NCBI GenBank assembly: GCA_964384805.1
Contig: CAYLLO010000006.1
Location: 1-49,843, forward strand
From: HGM10611 sp964384805
Lineage (GTDB): Bacteria; Bacillota_I; Bacilli_A; ML615J-28; CAG-313
Direction: 5' to 3'
DNA length: 49,843 nt
Shown here piece after piece: positions 26,652 through 34,477 of the stretch (positions are counted from its first letter, which is position 1; each line of letters starts with the position of its first letter). The notes under the pieces are model-generated. The model was not told the DNA's origin and searched no databases. It saw only the letters and a program-made list of their open reading frames with translations. A program made the position numbers and the translations under genes.

Positions 26652-27452
26652 TTAATTGGATAAAATCATTTTATCAGATAATTCTACATCATTATTAGAT
26701 TCAAATTTGGTGAGCAATTGTTCTATTGTCAAGTTTTTCTTTTCATCGCCCTTAATATCTAAAATAATTTTCCCTTCATTTAACATTAAGAGTCTATTAC
26801 CATACTTAATAGCATCTTTCATATTATGCGTAATCATAATAGTTGTTATTTTTGTTTCATTAACTATTTTATCAGTTAATTCTAAAACTTTTTTAGCTGT
26901 TTTAGGGTCAAGTGCTGCTGTATGTTCATCAAGTAATAATAATTTTGGTTTTTTTAACGTTGCCATAATCAAAGTTACTGCTTGTCGTTGTCCCCCCGAT
27001 AATAACCCTACTTTTTGATTTAAACGTTTTTCTAATCCTAAATCTAAAGAGGCCAAAAGTTCTTTGTATTTAGGAAGTTTATCTTTTGAAAATCCCCATT
27101 TTAAGGTAGGTTTTTCACCTCTACGAGAAGCAATTTCTAAATTTTCAAGTATTGACATGTTTCCACAAGTCCCCATTAAAGGATCTTGAAAAACTCTTCC
27201 TAAATTGACGGCTCTTTTTTCTTCACTATAATGAGTAATATCAACATCATCTAGAATTATCTTACCTGTATCAGGTGGAAAAACGCCACTAATCATATTC
27301 ATAAGCGTACTTTTACCACTGCCATTACCACCAATAACTGTAATAAAATCACCTTTTTCAACTGTTAAATCAACATGGTTTAAAGCTATTTTATGATTTT
27401 CAACACTTTGCTCTTTGTTAAAAACAATTGTTAAATCTTCAATTTTAAGCAT
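26652..27452 (-). CDS. ABC transporter ATPase, COG1101/TrpZ type
   Basis: A 266-residue ATPase with Walker A G-G-N-G-S-G-K-S-T, signature L-L-S-G-G-Q-R-Q, Walker B L-L-L-L-D-E-H-T-A-A-L-D and H-loop T-H-N-M. The D-E-H-T after Walker B (instead of D-E-P-T) and G-R-V-F-Q-D-P-L-M-G-T are characteristic of the COG1101 branch that pairs with COG4120 and COG2984 proteins. I start it at 27452, where GGTGGTGG within the end of the permease gene serves as the binding site. The longer in-frame start at 27494 would lie deep in that gene. It overlaps the permease by 8 bases. Confidence 0.9.
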   Translation of the reverse strand: MLKIEDLTIVFNKEQSVENHKIALNHVDLTVEKGDFITVIGGNGSGKSTLMNMISGVFPPDTGKIILDDVDITHYSEEKRAVNLGRVFQDPLMGTCGNMSILENLEIASRRGEKPTLKWGFSKDKLPKYKELLASLDLGLEKRLNQKVGLLSGGQRQAVTLIMATLKKPKLLLLDEHTAALDPKTAKKVLELTDKIVNETKITTIMITHNMKDAIKYGNRLLMLNEGKIILDIKGDEKKNLTIEQLLTKFESNNDVELSDKMILSN

Positions 27453-28413
27453 TTGAACCACCACCTTTTTTAGTATATTTCCGATACAAACCAAACTTTT
27501 TAGATAAAGCTGGTTTAATTAAGGGAATCGTTAAAATAATTGTAATGATAACTGCTACTACCAGTTTTAAATAATTAACAACATTTAATTCGACAGCTAT
27601 TGCTTCTAACAATTGATAAACAAATGAACCGACTAAAACCGAAACTAAAGACATTTTAAAATCGCGACGTCCAAATATGGCTTCTCCAATAATAATTGAA
27701 GCAAGACCAATCACAATGGTTCCACGTCCCATATCAATGGTTGCAGTTGCAAGACGTTGGGCAAGAAGGGCTCCAGATAAGGCTACTAATCCATTACTAA
27801 TCGCAAGTCCTAAAATAATCATTCGTTTAGTATTAATCCCTTGAGCTCTTGCCATACGATCATTAATTCCTGTTGCTCTAACACTCATTCCAAGAGTTGT
27901 TCCAAAGAAATAGTACAAGCCGCTAAATACTACAATTACAAATATCGAAATAATTATTAATCGTCCTAAATATTTCCAAAGTGTTATATTTCCAAAAGTA
28001 ACATTAGTCGTTAATAAGTCAGATAACCCTTTAAAAACAGTATTTTTAATTGATAAATTAGCAAGAGTTGCCCCAAATTCTTTTGATAATCCTAAAATAA
28101 ACAAGTTTACACTCCATAGTGCCGTCATGGTAATAATACCAGCCAAAATGGCAGGAATCTTTAATCTTGCATGAAGTTCGCCGGTTACAACCCCAACTAA
28201 TACCCCTCCTAAGAGTGACAAAATAGTTGCTTGGAATGGACTAACTCCATGAAATATAAGTAAAGCTACTAAACACGCTCCAAAAGGAAAGGTTCCTTCA
28301 ACACTTAAATCAGCAATATCCAATACTCGGTAAGAAATATATACTCCAAGAACAAATAATCCCCAAATTAAGCCATTTTCAAGAGCAGCTTTTAAAACAT
28401 TGATTATTTCCAT
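27445..28413 (-). CDS. ABC transporter permease, COG4120/TrpY type
   Basis: A 322-residue membrane protein with eight or more hydrophobic helices, resembling the branched-chain/ribose-type permeases (BPD_transp_2). V-L-D-I-A-D-L-S-V-E-G-T-F-P near the N-terminus and R-A-T-G-I-N in the middle are typical of the COG4120 family. It couples to the COG2984-type binding lipoprotein through a TAATG overlap (one base), and to the ATPase on the other side. Characterised members of this family import tryptophan; the leader of this operon points to tyrosine/phenylalanine instead. Confidence 0.9.
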   Translation of the reverse strand: MEIINVLKAALENGLIWGLFVLGVYISYRVLDIADLSVEGTFPFGACLVALLIFHGVSPFQATILSLLGGVLVGVVTGELHARLKIPAILAGIITMTALWSVNLFILGLSKEFGATLANLSIKNTVFKGLSDLLTTNVTFGNITLWKYLGRLIIISIFVIVVFSGLYYFFGTTLGMSVRATGINDRMARAQGINTKRMIILGLAISNGLVALSGALLAQRLATATIDMGRGTIVIGLASIIIGEAIFGRRDFKMSLVSVLVGSFVYQLLEAIAVELNVVNYLKLVVAVIITIILTIPLIKPALSKKFGLYRKYTKKGGGSNA

Positions 28414-29408
28414 TATTCAATAACCTTATCAGCACTATTAAGTAATACTTCAGGTATCGTAATAGATGCGGCAAGAGCAGCTTGCTTATTAATTATTAAA
28501 GATAAATCTTCTAATTCCAATCCTCCAACAGGAATTTGGTTAGGTTCTACATCTCCATTTAAAATTTTTACCCCCATTTCACCTGTCATAACTCCTAATT
28601 CATAATAATTAATACTATATGAAATTAGGCCTCCATCACTAATCATCCCTTCTTCACCACAAACAGTGATAATTCCTTCATCATTGGTAATATTAACAAC
28701 TGTTGCGACAGCAGTTGCGATAACATTATCTGTTGGTAAATAAATAGCCTCAACTCCATTATTAATTAGAGCATTAACCGCATTTGTAATATCATTAACT
28801 GAATTAATCGTTTGTACAAAAGTTTCAATTCCCATTTTGGTAGCTTGTGCCCTGGCTAGGTCACTTTGAACTTGAGAATTAACTTCATTTGAAGTATAAA
28901 TAATCCCCATTTTTTTAACTGATTCATCAATTTGATGAATTAACGCTACTTGTTCAACTACTGGATTCATATCGTTGGTTCCAGTAACAAAACCGGTAGT
29001 ATTCGAAACGCTTTCAACAAGTCCCGCAGAAACAGGATCAGTGACAGCCGTGAAAACTAATGGTGTTTTTTTACCTTGATTTTCAATTTCGGCTTTTACG
29101 GCTTGTGCCGCAGGAGTGGCAATTGCAAAAATAATATCACATTCATTAACTAGCGAAATAGACGCATTTGTTAAAGTAGATGGATTAGCCTCTGGATTTT
29201 GAATAATAATGTCGATATTTTCTCCATCTACATAACCAGCCTCTTCTAATGCTTTCACAATTCCTTCTTCAGCATTATCTAAAGCAGGAGATGTAACATA
29301 TTTTAAAATCCCCACTTTTGTTAGTTCTTGGTTTTCTCCACATCCTGATATGGTAAATACCATCATTAAAGCCACAACTATTAATAATAAATTTTTAAGT
29401 GTTTTCAT
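28413..29408 (-). CDS. ABC transporter substrate-binding lipoprotein, COG2984/TrpX type
   Basis: A 331-residue lipoprotein with lipobox T-I-S-G-C. Family features are V-G-I-L-K-Y-V-T-S-P-A-L-D, A-T-P-A-A-Q-A-V, T-A-V-T-D-P-V-S-A-G-L-V and the late Y-E-L-G-V-M-T-G-E-M. It binds the transported compound outside the cell. The start is 29408 (GGAGG eight bases before). A longer in-frame start at 29459 would place the terminator hairpin inside the gene and is rejected. Its first codon lies only 16 bases after the terminator T run, so it is the direct target of the attenuator. Ligand: probably tyrosine or aromatic amino acids, inferred from the leader peptide. Confidence 0.9.
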   Translation of the reverse strand: MKTLKNLLLIVVALMMVFTISGCGENQELTKVGILKYVTSPALDNAEEGIVKALEEAGYVDGENIDIIIQNPEANPSTLTNASISLVNECDIIFAIATPAAQAVKAEIENQGKKTPLVFTAVTDPVSAGLVESVSNTTGFVTGTNDMNPVVEQVALIHQIDESVKKMGIIYTSNEVNSQVQSDLARAQATKMGIETFVQTINSVNDITNAVNALINNGVEAIYLPTDNVIATAVATVVNITNDEGIITVCGEEGMISDGGLISYSINYYELGVMTGEMGVKILNGDVEPNQIPVGGLELEDLSLIINKQAALAASITIPEVLLNSADKVIE

Positions 29409-29423
29409 AATTTCCTCCAATTG

Positions 29424-29457
29424 AATAAATAAAAGTGCTATTACTAAGTAATAACAC
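29424..29457 (-). terminator. attenuator terminator (segments 4:5)
   Basis: Segment 4 (29448-29457) pairs with segment 5 (29435-29444) over 10 bp with a three-base loop, followed on the minus strand by TTTTATTTATT. It ends right before the Shine-Dalgarno of the binding-protein gene. Confidence 0.9.
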
Positions 29458-29566
29458 AAAAATTTCTTTTATTTTTGGTCATTACTTAAATGCTATAGCC
29501 TCGTAATAACCCCTTTATACACTTTCCGCCTTAAAAGGCCAAGAGATAATCGTTAGTTACGAGACT
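29448..29566 (-). promoter_or_regulatory. antiterminator/anti-antiterminator segments of a Tyr-Phe attenuator
   Basis: Four segments can pair in turn. Segment 1 (29557-29566, inside codons 22-25 of the leader peptide) pairs with segment 2 (29497-29506) over 10 bp. Segment 2 (29503-29511) pairs with segment 3 (29477-29485) over 9 bp. Segment 3 (with neighbours, 29478-29489) pairs with segment 4 (29444-29455) over up to 12 bp, blocking the terminator. A ribosome stalled in the Tyr run leaves segment 1 free, so 1:2 forms, 3:4 forms and transcription continues. A ribosome reaching the stop covers segment 1, so 2:3 forms, then the terminator. G-U pairs are counted. Confidence 0.85.
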
Positions 29567-29630
29567 CACTTGGAAAGTAATAATAATAATAATAATAATA
29601 TTGTTTGAATGTTGAATTTAAATTTTTCAT
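29553..29630 (-). CDS. tyrosine/phenylalanine leader peptide
   Basis: A 25-codon ORF with GGAG seven bases before its ATG. The peptide reads MKNLNSTFKQ, then eight consecutive Tyr (seven TAT, one TAC), then FPSESRN and a TAA stop. It lies about 25 bases after the predicted transcription start. Such a run is the hallmark of a ribosome-stalling attenuator that responds to the charging of tRNA-Tyr, with Phe directly after it. The stop codon sits next to antiterminator segment 1, as the mechanism needs. The peptide itself probably has no other function. Confidence 0.88.
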   Translation of the reverse strand: MKNLNSTFKQYYYYYYYYFPSESRN

Positions 29631-29661
29631 AAATTAACTCCTTACAACTATTATACTTCAT

Positions 29662-29690
29662 ATTATACTCTTATTATTTTTTCATTGCAA
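29662..29690 (-). promoter_or_regulatory. promoter of the Tyr-attenuated ABC operon
   Basis: On the minus strand TTGCAA (29685-29690) and TATAAT (29662-29667) are 17 bases apart. The start near 29655 leaves about 25 bases before the leader-peptide ATG. Confidence 0.8.
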
Positions 29691-29725
29691 TTGTTTTGCT
29701 TTTTTTTACTAAAATATTTTTATAA

Positions 29726-29941
29726 TATGTTATAATTTTTTTCAGAAAGAAGGCATTTTATAAACAAAAAAACTCAGGTATCGTTACTAAAATAAGCGAT
29801 TTAGGAGATACTATTGAATTTATGATTGATACAAATCATAATAAATACTTTATCGTTAATGTCGATTTAAATGTTGAAACAAGATTTTTAATTATTGGTG
29901 ATAAATATCAATATTACATATCAAGAATATCAAAATTATAA
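29726..29941 (+). pseudogene. small open frame without a start codon, probable gene remnant
   Basis: The frame is open for about 71 codons and ends in TAA at 29941. The conceptual product from about 29776 reads G-I-V-T-K-I-S-D-L-G-D-T-I-E-F and later Y-Q-Y-Y-I-S-R-I-S, a beta-rich small domain of no family I know. No ATG/GTG/TTG lies at a sensible place; the only in-frame ATG (29822) would leave 39 residues. AGAAGG at 29749-29753 is followed six bases later by ATA and then a run of seven A in another frame, as if a start had mutated and one base been lost. A TATAAT (29731-29736) and a good terminator frame the unit. Confidence 0.4.
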
Positions 29942-29991
29942 CTTTGTCAAAGAATTAGAAGTGAATAAATTAATTTCTTTTTCATAATAAT

Positions 29992-30020
29992 AAATGGACG
30001 TAAAAACGTCCATTTTTCTA
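29992..30020 (+). terminator. terminator of the small + strand unit
   Basis: AAATGGACG (29992-30000) pairs with CGTCCATTT (30007-30015), followed by TT. It suggests that the unit before it is or was transcribed. Confidence 0.8.
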
Positions 30021-30317
30021 TACAATTACCCATTAAAAATCTAAAAGCAAAATATTCGTGTGTTCATATTATAATTTTTTTATTACTTACTTTTTAATCT
30101 TAATTGGTTATCGCCTTATGTTAAAAAATGTTTAATCAGTTGTAGTTATTACCTTTTACAAAACAATGTTAAATATCGATAATTTTATTATACTTTTTTA
30201 GGCTTCACAATTACTAGTTATTTTTACAAATTATGAAACTGTTTCAAATAAAAGACAATAAAACATAGACTAAAAACAATTATTTCTGCTTTATAATTAG
30301 TTAATATTCAATCAAAA
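30021..30317. other. gene-free AT-rich spacer
   Basis: No ORF with a binding site, no clear hairpin and no known RNA motif is visible. The DegV gene ends at its right side without an obvious terminator. Confidence 0.4.
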
Positions 30318-31199
30318 TTAAACTCTTTCACTACCTAAATAAGATATAGCTACTGTTCCTTGTCCGCAGTGAGATGCAATAATACAACCAATATCTAAAA
30401 GCACTATTCTCTCTTTTACATTAGGTAAAGCCTCTTCTATGGCTCTCATGGTTTCTTTAGCCAAATCTAAGCAATTAGAATGATAAACAAAAAATTTACC
30501 ATTATAATCTTGACCATTGTCAATATTTTCTAAAGCATCTATTACCATTTTTTTAATAGCATTTTGGGCTAATCGTACTCTGTTATATGCGACAATTTTA
30601 CCTTCAGGATTCAACTTCATTAAGGGGCAAATTTTCAATACACTACCAACAATGGCAGATGGCCCTGAAACTCGGCCACTTCTTCTAAAGTATTTAAGAT
30701 TTGTTGAAAAAAATTGATGATGGATCTTTTTACGATTATTAATTGCCCAATCAGCAATTTCTTCCATTGTCATTCCCTTGTCACGCATATCAGCACAATA
30801 ATCAATTAACATTCCGTAACCACATGATGAACACAATGAATCAACAATAATCAATTTATGCATAGGATATTTAGCTTGTATTTTCGTAGCTGCTTTTAAG
30901 GCATTATAATAAGAAGGAGTCATCCCAGTTCCAAATGTAATATGTAAAACATCACCTTTTTGTAAGAGTTTATCAAAATATTCCTCGTAACAAAATTCAT
31001 TAATTTGTGATGTTTTAGGTAATGCTCCCTGATCCAGAAGTTGATAGAAACCTTCTAATTCTTCATTATTTCTTCCCATATTATCAATGTATTCTTTTCC
31101 ATTTATAATATAGGTATAAAATAAAATATCGATATTACGACTAGTTACATATTCATAAGTTAAATCAACTGTTGATTCACAAGACAATTGAAAATTCAT
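30318..31199 (-). CDS. DegV family (FakB-like) fatty-acid-binding protein
   Basis: A 293-residue cytoplasmic protein of the DegV fold. Family marks are the N-terminal S-x-x-T/S-V-D-L-T (C-E-S-T-V-D-L-T), P-K-T-S-Q-I-N-E-F (fatty-acid-contacting T-S-Q), I-T-F-G-T-G-M-T, V-D-S-L-C-S-S-C-G and R-S-G-R-V-S-G. In staphylococci such FakB proteins present fatty acids to the FakA kinase. No FakA homologue lies in the window, so the kinase would be elsewhere. GAGGAAA precedes the ATG. It is probably transcribed alone. Confidence 0.9.
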   Translation of the reverse strand: MNFQLSCESTVDLTYEYVTSRNIDILFYTYIINGKEYIDNMGRNNEELEGFYQLLDQGALPKTSQINEFCYEEYFDKLLQKGDVLHITFGTGMTPSYYNALKAATKIQAKYPMHKLIIVDSLCSSCGYGMLIDYCADMRDKGMTMEEIADWAINNRKKIHHQFFSTNLKYFRRSGRVSGPSAIVGSVLKICPLMKLNPEGKIVAYNRVRLAQNAIKKMVIDALENIDNGQDYNGKFFVYHSNCLDLAKETMRAIEEALPNVKERIVLLDIGCIIASHCGQGTVAISYLGSERV

Positions 31200-31233
31200 A
31201 TTTTTTCCTCTTTTCTCTTTTTCTTACACTTCC

Positions 31234-31262
31234 ATTATATATTTTAACCTTACATAAAACAA
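31234..31262 (-). promoter_or_regulatory. promoter of the DegV gene
   Basis: On the minus strand TTGTTT (31257-31262) and TATAAT (31234-31239) are 17 bases apart; the -35 is imperfect. Confidence 0.55.
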
Positions 31263-31299
31263 CCTACAATTGTTTTTTTTGGTATACTCATATTAAAAT

Positions 31300-31335
31300 A
31301 AATAGTAGAATCTTTAAAAAACAACTCTACTATTT
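31300..31335 (-). terminator. terminator of the amidase gene
   Basis: AAATAGTAGA (31300-31309) pairs with TCTACTATTT (31326-31335); the minus strand continues TTTTAA after a short gap. It overlaps the stop codon of the amidase. Confidence 0.75.
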
Positions 31336-32421
31336 AGAGAATTCAAGATTTAAAGTCAATTCTTCAATTTTTTGTTCTTTAATTGTACGAATTTTATACG
31401 ATATTGTTCTTAAGTCTTCAAGTTTCTCGATTCGCCCTCCTTTGCTGAGGCGTTCATCATCAATTACTAATTCAATTTGATATCCTTCCTTTTTAAAGTT
31501 TAGCATCACAAATTCAAATTTCACTAATTCCATAAAGTGTGTCCACATTTCATTCATTCGAAGGGTTTGAGGACAGTTTTTACCACTAAAATAATGATGT
31601 TGTTTAACATCTTCAAGTGTTAAATGGTTTTGGTCTAATAAGTAAGCAACCAACTTAGCTGTTTTTTGCCAAGTATAGTAAAGATCATCCCCTTCAGTAA
31701 TACATGTTTCAATTCCTATTGAATTATTATTCCCCCCCCGATTAGCAATTTTTTTATATCCTGATGAAAAGTAAGTTTCACCTAAATAATATTCTCCATC
31801 TATAATTTTACATAAAATACTTTGATCATTTAAATCACTACTTTCGGCAATTCGATCTAACATAACTTCCCCATTTTTTTCTAAATAAATACGAGGAGCA
31901 TGAATTTTACTTTTTTGACCATTAATTTCATAGTATCCGTCTAAAGATATAGTGATTTTATGTTCAACACTCGTAGCTTTAATCCCACTTGGATATAATG
32001 CATAATCAAATTTTGTTCCATCTCCTGCATGATATGCCACTTCAGCATCAGGAATATTATGATAAATACTTTCATTATCTACAACATATTGAAAACTACA
32101 TAAATACTTTGCAACTTCTCCCAAAGATGGTTCCCATCTTTGGTTAAAAACTGCCTCATTCCAAAATTTTGCATTATGAAATGGCGATATATCACCAGTA
32201 TCATGAATAGTTATATATTTTTTAGGTTTAACCGTCCCAGGTCGATTATTATCATTTATTGGGGCAATATTTTCTTTAATTATCAAGTCTTCAAATAAGT
32301 ATTTACTGACACTTGAAACAAGCAAATAGTCATATTCATTTTGCCAACCATACACTTTGATTTTTTTAACAATTACTTTTTTATTATCGTACTCTTTAAA
32401 ATATTCTAAAACTTTATTCAT
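31330..32421 (-). CDS. N-acetylmuramoyl-L-alanine amidase (Amidase_2-like) without signal peptide
   Basis: A 363-residue protein with the Amidase_2/PGRP zinc ligand pattern: I-H-D-T-G early, Y-H-A-G-D in the middle, and K-Q-H-H-Y-F-S-G-K-N-C-P late. These enzymes cut the MurNAc-L-Ala bond of peptidoglycan. A long insertion (about residues 145-215) separates the Y-H-A-G strand from the I-G-I-E strand. About 100 N-terminal and 70 C-terminal residues do not match the domain. No signal peptide or membrane segment is present. It is therefore either a cytoplasmic enzyme acting on recycled muropeptides or an endolysin-like enzyme, although no holin or phage gene is near. Confidence 0.85.
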   Translation of the reverse strand: MNKVLEYFKEYDNKKVIVKKIKVYGWQNEYDYLLVSSVSKYLFEDLIIKENIAPINDNNRPGTVKPKKYITIHDTGDISPFHNAKFWNEAVFNQRWEPSLGEVAKYLCSFQYVVDNESIYHNIPDAEVAYHAGDGTKFDYALYPSGIKATSVEHKITISLDGYYEINGQKSKIHAPRIYLEKNGEVMLDRIAESSDLNDQSILCKIIDGEYYLGETYFSSGYKKIANRGGNNNSIGIETCITEGDDLYYTWQKTAKLVAYLLDQNHLTLEDVKQHHYFSGKNCPQTLRMNEMWTHFMELVKFEFVMLNFKKEGYQIELVIDDERLSKGGRIEKLEDLRTISYKIRTIKEQKIEELTLNLEFSK

Positions 32422-32550
32422 AATTCCCTTATATAATATAACGTATAATATAGTTTATATTATTCCTTTTCTTCTTTTTTCATTTTTAATAATTACTATT
32501 ATATAATAAATCACTTTTTTTATCAATTAAAAACTTCTTATAAATATAAA

Positions 32551-32597
32551 AACAACACACATCTTTCTCCCTCATAATTTTAGAGAAAACATGTGTG
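32551..32597 (-). terminator. terminator of the lysine importer operon
   Basis: CACACAT (32556-32562) pairs with ATGTGTG (32591-32597) with further pairing inside (CTTTCTC with GAGAAAA). On the minus strand it runs into TTGTTTTTAT. Confidence 0.8.
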
Positions 32598-32632
32598 CGT
32601 TTAATAGCTTTAGGACTTTTAAAAATATTTTA

Positions 32633-33364
32633 TTATAAATATCTTTTTAAAAACTCTTTCGTTCTTGGCATTTGTGGGTTATTGAATAATTCAGAAGGAG
32701 TATTAATTTCTAAAATTTTACCATCATCCATAAAAACAACTTTAGTTGATACTTCTTCAGCAAATCCCATTTCATGGGTTACAACAACCATTGTCATTCC
32801 TTCTTGAGCTAATTTTTTCATTACATCTAATACTTCTCCCACAATTTCAGGATCTAATGCACTTGTAGGTTCATCAAATAACATAATTTTAGGATTCATA
32901 CAGAGTGCTCGAGCAATTGCTACTCGTTGTTTTTGTCCTCCAGATAAACTTCTAGTATCTGAATGAATAAATTCACTCATTCCTACTTGTTCTAGATAAT
33001 GAATAGCTTTTTGTCTTGCTTCTTCTTTACTTCGTTTTAAAACTTTTGTTTGAGCGATCATACAATTTTCCAATACATTCATATTTTCAAATAAATTGAA
33101 TGACTGGAAAACCATTCCAATTTCCTCACGAATTTTATCAATACTTATTTTGGGATTATTGATATTAGTTCCATTAAATAAAATTTCACCACTTGTAGGT
33201 TCTTCTAATAAATTTAAGCATCTAAGCAAAGTAGATTTACCAGAACCAGATGAACCAATAATTGCTACTACCTCTCCTGAATAAATATCTAAATTAACCC
33301 CTTTTAAGACTTCTAACTGATCAAAGTTTTTATATAAATTCTTAATTTCAATTATTTTTTTCAT
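32633..33364 (-). CDS. lysine ABC importer ATPase
   Basis: A 243-residue ATPase of the polar amino-acid group, of normal length. It has Walker A G-S-S-G-S-G-K-S-T, Q-loop M-V-F-Q-S-F, signature L-S-G-G-Q-K-Q-R, Walker B I-M-L-F-D-E-P-T-S-A-L-D and H-loop T-H-E-M. It is the last gene of the riboswitch-controlled operon, 12 bases after the permease gene and with AGGAG upstream. The substrate is read from the riboswitch, not from this protein. Confidence 0.92.
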   Translation of the reverse strand: MKKIIEIKNLYKNFDQLEVLKGVNLDIYSGEVVAIIGSSGSGKSTLLRCLNLLEEPTSGEILFNGTNINNPKISIDKIREEIGMVFQSFNLFENMNVLENCMIAQTKVLKRSKEEARQKAIHYLEQVGMSEFIHSDTRSLSGGQKQRVAIARALCMNPKIMLFDEPTSALDPEIVGEVLDVMKKLAQEGMTMVVVTHEMGFAEEVSTKVVFMDDGKILEINTPSELFNNPQMPRTKEFLKRYL

Positions 33365-33376
33365 AAAACTTCTCTC

Positions 33377-34477
33377 CTAATTAGAACTTGGTAGTGGTTT
33401 TGACACTAAATTCATACGTTTTTCAATTACAGCAAGTAATTTTGAAATACCATAAGTTAGGCATAAATAGATGATTGCCGCAATGAATATTGCATCACTA
33501 TTAGAATTTTTACCATTAATCATATCAACAATAAAGAATAAATCCATTACCGAAATAACACTTAATACTGAAGTATCTTTGATATTAATAATAAACTCGT
33601 TACAAATTGCTGGTAATGAATTTTTAATTCCTTGAGGCAAAATTACATAAAACATTGCTTTAGTTCTGCTCATTCCTAAACTTCTTGCCGCTTCCATTTG
33701 TCCTTTATTTAAAGATTCTATTCCTCCACGTAATACTTCTGTAAGGTATGCAGTTGTATTCAAACTAACAGTAATTAAACCTGCAGCCCCAACAGATAAA
33801 ATATTATTTAAAACTCCTTGATCAATCTTTAACATACTTGCTAAAATTCCTGGCAAGAAATAATAAATAATAATTGCTTGAACCATCATAGGAGTTCCTC
33901 TAAAAATAGTAACATAAATTTTTACAAATCCACAGCCAATTTTTTTTAAAAACGCTACAAATTCATTGTCTTTAGATGTAACTTCTAAAGTTCTTAATGT
34001 AATGAATAATAAACCAAGGATTAATCCTATAGCGGTACCTGCTAAGCTCAACCAAATGGTTGTCCATACTCCCATTAAGATGGATTTATAGTTTTTAAGA
34101 CAAATGTAGGCTAGTCTAATGTTCAATCCCTTACTTGCTGCTTCGGCTTTACTAAGTGTAGAGGCCATTGCGAAGCTACGAACAACTCCTAACACTATAA
34201 CATCAATAAAAACTAAACAAACTATTATAATAGTTATTAAATATAAAATTCTTTTTAATTTAGGATTTTTAACATTTATCAAGAAAATTATTTCTGCAAT
34301 TAATAATAAACTTGATACTATTTCTAGTATTATCCCTAAAAAATTGGAGTTTATGATTCTAATACCTGACAAATCACTTGAATAACTAGTTATAATACCA
34401 TAAACTAAACCAATTAAACAAAATAAAATATATAAACTATTTTCAAAACGGATTTTTTTATTTATAAAATTACTCAT
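33377..34477 (-). CDS. lysine ABC importer permease with extra N-terminal helices
   Basis: A 366-residue permease. The C-terminal 230 residues are the HisM-type domain, with F-R-G-T-P-M-M-V-Q and the EAA loop E-A-A-R-S-L-G-M-S. The first 110 residues hold about three additional membrane helices (near 11-30, 45-67 and 76-98), so the protein is longer than the common 220-residue form. It overlaps the binding-protein gene by one base (TAATG). It forms the membrane channel for lysine taken over from the lipoprotein encoded upstream. Confidence 0.9.
   Translation of the reverse strand: MSNFINKKIRFENSLYILFCLIGLVYGIITSYSSDLSGIRIINSNFLGIILEIVSSLLLIAEIIFLINVKNPKLKRILYLITIIIVCLVFIDVIVLGVVRSFAMASTLSKAEAASKGLNIRLAYICLKNYKSILMGVWTTIWLSLAGTAIGLILGLLFITLRTLEVTSKDNEFVAFLKKIGCGFVKIYVTIFRGTPMMVQAIIIYYFLPGILASMLKIDQGVLNNILSVGAAGLITVSLNTTAYLTEVLRGGIESLNKGQMEAARSLGMSRTKAMFYVILPQGIKNSLPAICNEFIINIKDTSVLSVISVMDLFFIVDMINGKNSNSDAIFIAAIIYLCLTYGISKLLAVIEKRMNLVSKPLPSSN

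Noticed and set aside
29409..29459. Longer N-terminus for the COG2984 binding protein starting at 29459
   Set aside because: It would run through the attenuator terminator, lacks a good RBS, and the ATG at 29408 gives a normal lipoprotein signal peptide after GGAGG.
29579..29600. Simple TAA/TAT microsatellite or CRISPR-like repeat
   Set aside because: The repeat is explained by seven in-frame Tyr codons of a leader ORF with its own Shine-Dalgarno; there are no spacers.
31330..32421. Prophage endolysin
   Set aside because: No holin, tail, portal or integrase genes are near; neighbours are housekeeping genes.
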